From an archaeon (GTDB lineage: Archaea > EX4484-52 > B79-G9), in the NCBI GenBank assembly GCA_013139905.1, contig WSZW01000172.1:1-5675 (forward strand): 5,675 nt of DNA. The letters are read 5' to 3'. Shown here piece by piece: positions 1-3,134 of the stretch. How positions within the stretch are numbered: position 1 is the stretch's first letter; every line of letters begins with the position of its first letter. The translations under genes and the position numbers were made by a program. Under the pieces are notes generated by a model. It had not been told where the DNA came from and searched no databases. It saw only the letters and a program-made list of their open reading frames with translations.

Positions 1-3000
1 ATTTCGGGGCAATGGTCTTATGTTTTTAATGATACTGAATTTTTAGGTGTTTATAATGTGTCTAAATTATATCGTAGGGATGCAGACGGGGATGTTGGGA
101 GTTTTGATGTTTTTGATGAGTTTGATACGAAAATTCTTGAAATGAATACAACGCTTGATAAAAAGACAGCAAATATGACGGATGCAATATTCATTCAGGC
201 TGAAGTCGGCAATAATGCTTCTGCCATCGAGAATGTTACGGCATATATTTTAAAGCCAGACGGATATTTGGATGTTGTTGAACTTCATGACGGGAAAATC
301 GGTGATTTTGGTACTTATTATTATGCAAACAATTATACAAATACTACGCGTTCAGGGGAATACATAATAAACATAACTGTTTATGCGCAAAATACAGTTA
401 CAGAAAATCAGTCATTTACAATAAATTATGGTTGGCCGTTTATACAACTTATTGAAGGGGGTATAAATTACGAAAATAATACAAATAATACAAGAAAATA
501 TCAAATTTCTGCAATTGGAGGCGACCTTGCAAATGTTACGGCTATGATGTATGTAAATAGCAGCGTACTTGAATTTAATAATGATACCGCCGAAAAAAAT
601 AAATCAATAATTTATATGGGTACAACTGACGGATGGATTGTTGAATGGAATATAACGACAATTAATATTGGTTTAAGTTACGTGAATTTGACAATTAAAA
701 ATAATACGGTTCTTAATCCCAACGGATATTATAATGAACGAAATACAACTGTTAACGTGAGTGCTGATTCAGATATTGAAGATCCGATAATTGAGAATCT
801 GTGGATTGAAAATAATTATACGATATATAATTTGAATGAAACAGCAATAATATATGCAAATATAAGTGATAATTTTAATGTGAAAAGTGCGTTTTTAAAT
901 ATTACGCATCCAACAGGATTTAGTGAAAATATTGATGGTGAGAGGGTTATAACTTATGATAATGGTATTGCAAAATTTAAGTTTGAAGCAGAAAATATAA
1001 CAATACTAACAAATATAACATTGTATGATTTTTATACAAATGCAAGTGATTATTCGGAAAATACAAATATCTCTTCTGTTATGAGTTTTAACACGACAAA
1101 TGTTTATGATGTTAGCATAAATATTTATGATGTTTATAATCGGGGTGAGATTGTTAATGTAACTCTTGATGTTTTGAATGTTAATAATTTGAGTGTTGCC
1201 GGTTTTAGCGAAACTATTAATTTGAATGATACACAAGGGAATACGACATTTCTTGGTGATGGGACTTATTATGTGACGCCGTCGAATTTGACTGGTGTGT
1301 ATACAATAAATTCTAATGTTTCTAAATACGGGAATAGCGGTAATTCAAGTATGAATTTTAACATTACTGATGAATTGATTGCGACTGTGTTTACGCCGCC
1401 TGCGGGGTATGCTCTTTTTACACCGAAAGCTCCGATGACGGTTAAATTTAGGGTTTCGAATAAACGTGGTGATGCTTACGCAGATAATGCGAATTACACG
1501 GTTAAATGTTATACGACCGATACAGGTGTTTGGGGTAGCAAGAATGATTCTATTGGGGAATATACTGGTGCAAATATAACGTGGAATCAATATGATTTGA
1601 ATCCTGTTTGTTATGCAGCAACAACATTTAGTACTCAGTTTAGTATTGAATATAATTTGAGTGATGATGTAAATAATAATACGGGTATTGATACGCATTT
1701 TTGGATAACTAAAAGTGATAGTGGCGGTAGTTCAGAGCCTCCAAGCGGGGGAAGTAGTTCCGGTGGTGGCGGATTTGGTGTTCCCGGTCAAAATACTACG
1801 ATAATTATTGAAGGAAATAGTACGGATTATAATTTTTTGCTAAAACCAGATATTATTACGATTATGAAAGGTGATGTGGGGTCAATTACAGGTGTTGTGG
1901 ATAATATTGGGGATTTTGATGTTAATTTAAGCATCGCTATTGAAGGGGATTGTTGTTCTTTTGAAACTAATGATTATTTTTATGTAAAAACAAAAGATAA
2001 AGATAATTTTCCAATTAGTTTATCTACTAATTTGACGGTTACTCCTGCAGAATATTCTGTGAGTGTGATGACGAAAACATTGGATCGTAAAAAAATAGAA
2101 ACAGTTGTTGTTGTAATTGAGGAAAATGAATATATTGAAGATTTAAATGAAATTAAAACACGTGCAAGTGAATTAAAATTAATAATATCACAATATAAAA
2201 ATTCCGGTGTTAATGTTGAAATTCTTGAGAGACAATATGATATTATTGAAGCCAGTATTCTAAAAGCACAAAAAGCAATTGTGGATAATGATGTTGACGG
2301 ATTGAGGGCAGAAGTAAATAGTTTAAAGGTAGAAAAATTAAAGCTTGAAGCTGAAATCACGGGTTTAAGAACGATTTTATGGCTTAATGAAAATAAAGAA
2401 AATATTATTATTGGATTAGTGTCTTTTGTATTTTTGTTTTTCTTTACAACAAAATTTATACTACCGTATGCTTGGATGAAAACTGATTTAAGGCATTTGA
2501 GAAAAAGAGAAAAAGAACTTACCGAAATTAGAAAATCTACAGAAATTCAGTATTTTAAACGACAGATTGATGAAGCGACGTTTAATAAAATGATGGCGGA
2601 TAAGCATAGTGCTTTGATTGAAGTTCGGACAAAAATCGGGGATATTGATATTGCTTTATCGTTATTGATGCGTGGAAAAAGTACGTCTCATGAAGGTTCT
2701 AAGAAATATAGTGTATCATCAAAGTTTAAATTTGGATTTAGTCGTATTATTGATTTTGTACGGCGTAAATTACATTTAAAAGTTGTAAAAAAAGAAGAAG
2801 TAGTCAAACCTCGCCAAGATATGTTTGTTGTAAATAATGGATTTAATGCAACTAATAATTCTAAAAACATACAAACTAAAACTTATTCCGGGCCGTTTGC
2901 ATCTATTAGACAGAAATATCATGATTGGGCGAAAAAGAAAAAAGAATCAAAAATAGATGAAGAGATACAAGTTTTAGAGAAAAAAGAAAAGAAATTAGAG

Positions 3001-3072
3001 AAAAAAGAAGAAACAATAAAGAGTGAAATAAGTGATCTTGAGAAAGAAAAACAAGATGTTGAGAATTCTTAA
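1..3072 (+). CDS. Large archaeal-type surface glycoprotein, Ig-like stack with stalk, C-terminal membrane helix and long coiled-coil cytoplasmic tail (5' partial)
   Basis: I do not recognise a named family; this is a membrane-anchored surface protein by architecture. The frame is open from base 1, with sensible protein (ISGQWSYVFNDTEF...) before the GTG at 58, so that GTG is internal and the true start and signal peptide lie to the left. 1023 residues are visible. In order: the end of one domain (to about 120); beta-rich segments at about 121-440, 445-765, 766-1098, 1099-1371 and 1372-1713, the last with two Cys (1507 and 1609); a Gly/Ser/Pro hinge (1714-1788); a further Ig-like domain with a Cys-Cys at 1951-1956; a predicted coiled coil (2128-2388); a membrane helix (2401-2472); and a tail of about 200 residues. 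About 45 N-x-S/T sequons lie before the coiled coil and only two follow the membrane helix, supporting an outside N-terminus. No catalytic motif is seen. Adhesin, S-layer-associated or contact-sensing roles are all possible; gene reality is near certain, function unknown. Confidence 0.93.
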   Translation: MSGQWSYVFNDTEFLGVYNVSKLYRRDADGDVGSFDVFDEFDTKILEMNTTLDKKTANMTDAIFIQAEVGNNASAIENVTAYILKPDGYLDVVELHDGKIGDFGTYYYANNYTNTTRSGEYIINITVYAQNTVTENQSFTINYGWPFIQLIEGGINYENNTNNTRKYQISAIGGDLANVTAMMYVNSSVLEFNNDTAEKNKSIIYMGTTDGWIVEWNITTINIGLSYVNLTIKNNTVLNPNGYYNERNTTVNVSADSDIEDPIIENLWIENNYTIYNLNETAIIYANISDNFNVKSAFLNITHPTGFSENIDGERVITYDNGIAKFKFEAENITILTNITLYDFYTNASDYSENTNISSVMSFNTTNVYDVSINIYDVYNRGEIVNVTLDVLNVNNLSVAGFSETINLNDTQGNTTFLGDGTYYVTPSNLTGVYTINSNVSKYGNSGNSSMNFNITDELIATVFTPPAGYALFTPKAPMTVKFRVSNKRGDAYADNANYTVKCYTTDTGVWGSKNDSIGEYTGANITWNQYDLNPVCYAATTFSTQFSIEYNLSDDVNNNTGIDTHFWITKSDSGGSSEPPSGGSSSGGGGFGVPGQNTTIIIEGNSTDYNFLLKPDIITIMKGDVGSITGVVDNIGDFDVNLSIAIEGDCCSFETNDYFYVKTKDKDNFPISLSTNLTVTPAEYSVSVMTKTLDRKKIETVVVVIEENEYIEDLNEIKTRASELKLIISQYKNSGVNVEILERQYDIIEASILKAQKAIVDNDVDGLRAEVNSLKVEKLKLEAEITGLRTILWLNENKENIIIGLVSFVFLFFFTTKFILPYAWMKTDLRHLRKREKELTEIRKSTEIQYFKRQIDEATFNKMMADKHSALIEVRTKIGDIDIALSLLMRGKSTSHEGSKKYSVSSKFKFGFSRIIDFVRRKLHLKVVKKEEVVKPRQDMFVVNNGFNATNNSKNIQTKTYSGPFASIRQKYHDWAKKKKESKIDEEIQVLEKKEKKLEKKEETIKSEISDLEKEKQDVENS
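766..1098 (+). other. Ig-like / beta-sandwich domain, archaeal surface type
   Basis: Within the left surface protein. It opens with D-x-E-D-P-I-I-E-N-L-W-I, then alternating hydrophobic strands containing N-E-T-A-I-I-Y-A-N-I-S-D-N and F-L-N-I-T-H-P. The order (D..P.I.n.w, then a strand ending in A-N-I-S-D-N, then L-N-I-T-x-P) is a recurrent layout of Ig-like modules in archaeal and bacterial exported proteins, where the module acts as a spacer or a binding surface. Fold assignment is from pattern only; boundaries are approximate. Confidence 0.6.
1099..1371 (+). other. Macroglobulin/Ig-like beta-sandwich domain
   Basis: Within the left surface protein. The segment starts V-Y-D-V-S-I-N-I-Y-D-V-Y, followed by N-R-G-E-I-V-N-V-T-L, a G-D-G-T-Y-Y-V strand, and L-T-G-V-Y-T-I-N-S-N-V-S, ending in F-N-I-T-D. 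The sequence 'R-G-E-x-V-x-V' then 'D-G-T-Y' then 'G-x-Y-T-I' matches the strand order of MG/Ig-like extracellular spacer domains. It probably extends the protein from the cell surface. No binding residues can be assigned. Confidence 0.55.
1714..1788 (+). other. Gly/Ser/Pro-rich hinge
   Basis: This stretch encodes S-D-S-G-G-S-S-E-P-P-S-G-G-S-S-S-G-G-G-G-F and on into V-P-G, low-complexity and without predicted structure. It separates the distal Ig-like stack from the juxtamembrane Ig domain and stalk, and would give flexibility or an accessible cleavage site. It is also locally GC-richer than its surroundings because of the GGN codons. Confidence 0.8.
1789..2124 (+). other. Juxtamembrane Ig-like (NEW3/CARDB-like) domain
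   Basis: Within the left protein, after the hinge. A repeated pattern of beta strands contains L-K-P-D-I-I-T-I-M-K-G-D-V-G-S-I-T-G-V-V, then D-N-I-G-D-F-D-V-N-L-S-I, a Cys-Cys pair (1951-1956), and a late strand A-E-Y-S-V-S-V. The 'xPx-I-x-I-x-K-G...V-x-N-x-G' layout is that of NEW3/CARDB-type Ig domains often found close to the membrane in archaeal surface proteins. The family name is a resemblance, not a confirmed match. Confidence 0.55.
2128..2388 (+). other. Coiled-coil stalk next to the membrane
   Basis: About 87 residues rich in Glu, Lys, Leu and Ile with heptad-like spacing, such as E-D-L-N-E-I-K-T-R-A-S-E-L-K-L-I-I, then an I-L-E-R-Q-Y-D-I-I-E-A-S-I-L-K-A hairpin and L-K-V-E-K-L-K-L-E-A-E-I. 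A Gly near S-G-V-N-V and D-N-D-V-D-G suggest turns, so this may be a helical hairpin plus a stalk rather than one continuous rod. It has no N-x-S/T sequons, unlike everything before it, and sits immediately outside the membrane helix. Confidence 0.7.
2401..2472 (+). other. Transmembrane helix of the left surface protein
   Basis: The segment N-I-I-I-G-L-V-S-F-V-F-L-F-F-F-T-T-K-F and on through I-L-P-Y-A is the only long hydrophobic run in the visible protein. It is followed by a basic stretch (K-T-D-L-R-H-L-R-K-R-E-K). By the positive-inside rule this places the tail in the cytoplasm and the Ig-like stack outside. Confidence 0.88.
2473..3069 (+). other. Long cytoplasmic tail with SHOCT-like hairpin and terminal Lys/Glu coiled coil
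   Basis: About 199 residues follow the membrane helix. The first part, with I-Q-Y-F-K-R-Q-I-D-E-A-T-F-N-K-M-M, resembles the short SHOCT-type helical hairpin (basic helix, I-[TD]-E-x-x-[FY], second helix). A basic, potentially amphipathic stretch follows (F-G-F-S-R-I-I-D-F-V-R-R-K-L). The end, from about 2926, is a Lys/Glu coiled coil (I-Q-V-L-E-K-K-E-K-K-L-E-K-K-E). Archaeal S-layer and adhesin proteins usually have a very short tail, so one this large suggests an inside partner. No enzymatic motif is visible. Confidence 0.65.
2932..3072 (-). terminator. Probable oligo-T terminator for the right gene, lying inside the Lys/Glu tail of the left gene
   Basis: On the - strand, after the right gene's stop (3084-3086), T runs occur opposite the A runs at 3047-3051 (T5), 3001-3006 (T6), 2980-2985 (T6), 2938-2943 (T6) and 2932-2936 (T5). 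They are encoded by the Lys codons of the left protein's C-terminal coiled coil. A small inverted repeat, ATCTTG / CAAGAT (3035-3040 and 3052-3057), lies among them but its 6-bp stem is weak. This matches archaeal U-tract termination, yet Lys-rich coding would produce the A runs anyway. Confidence 0.4.
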
Positions 3073-3134
3073 GTTTTTGTAATTTATGTTGTTTTTAATT
3101 CGTTATTGTTTTTGTGTGTATTTATTTGTTTTTT
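3073..3134 (+). terminator. Probable oligo-T terminator for the left gene, lying inside the end of the right gene
   Basis: After the TAA at 3070-3072 there are T runs on the + strand at 3074-3078 (T5), 3092-3096 (T5), 3109-3113 (T5) and 3129-3134 (T6). Archaeal RNA polymerase ends transcripts at such U-rich stretches without needing a stable hairpin. Only the first run lies in the 11-base gap; the others are within the coding end of the opposite gene. The + strand is T-rich throughout the right gene, so the signal is weak evidence by itself. Confidence 0.45.

Noticed and set aside
58..60. GTG as start codon of the left gene
   Set aside because: The frame is open to base 1 with protein-like sequence rich in the same residues, and there is no signal peptide after the GTG, as an exported protein would need.
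61..120. D-A-D-G-D in the left protein as an EF-hand or dockerin calcium site
   Set aside because: Only a single short acidic run is present, without the rest of the 12-residue loop or a second copy.
1006..2870. Open frames on the - strand opposite the left gene (1006-1236, 1345-1698, 1980-2360, 2688-2870)
   Set aside because: Their proteins are Ile/Cys/Asn- or Ser/Phe-rich mirror images of the real coding frame, with no domain pattern; they are shadows.
3035..3073. Inverted repeat ATCTTG/CAAGAT plus small palindromes AGAATTCT and CTTAAG near the left gene's stop, as a Rho-independent-type terminator
   Set aside because: The stem is only 6 bp, AT-rich, with an 11-base loop, and the T run begins 16 bases after it. 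Short palindromes are common in AT-rich DNA.
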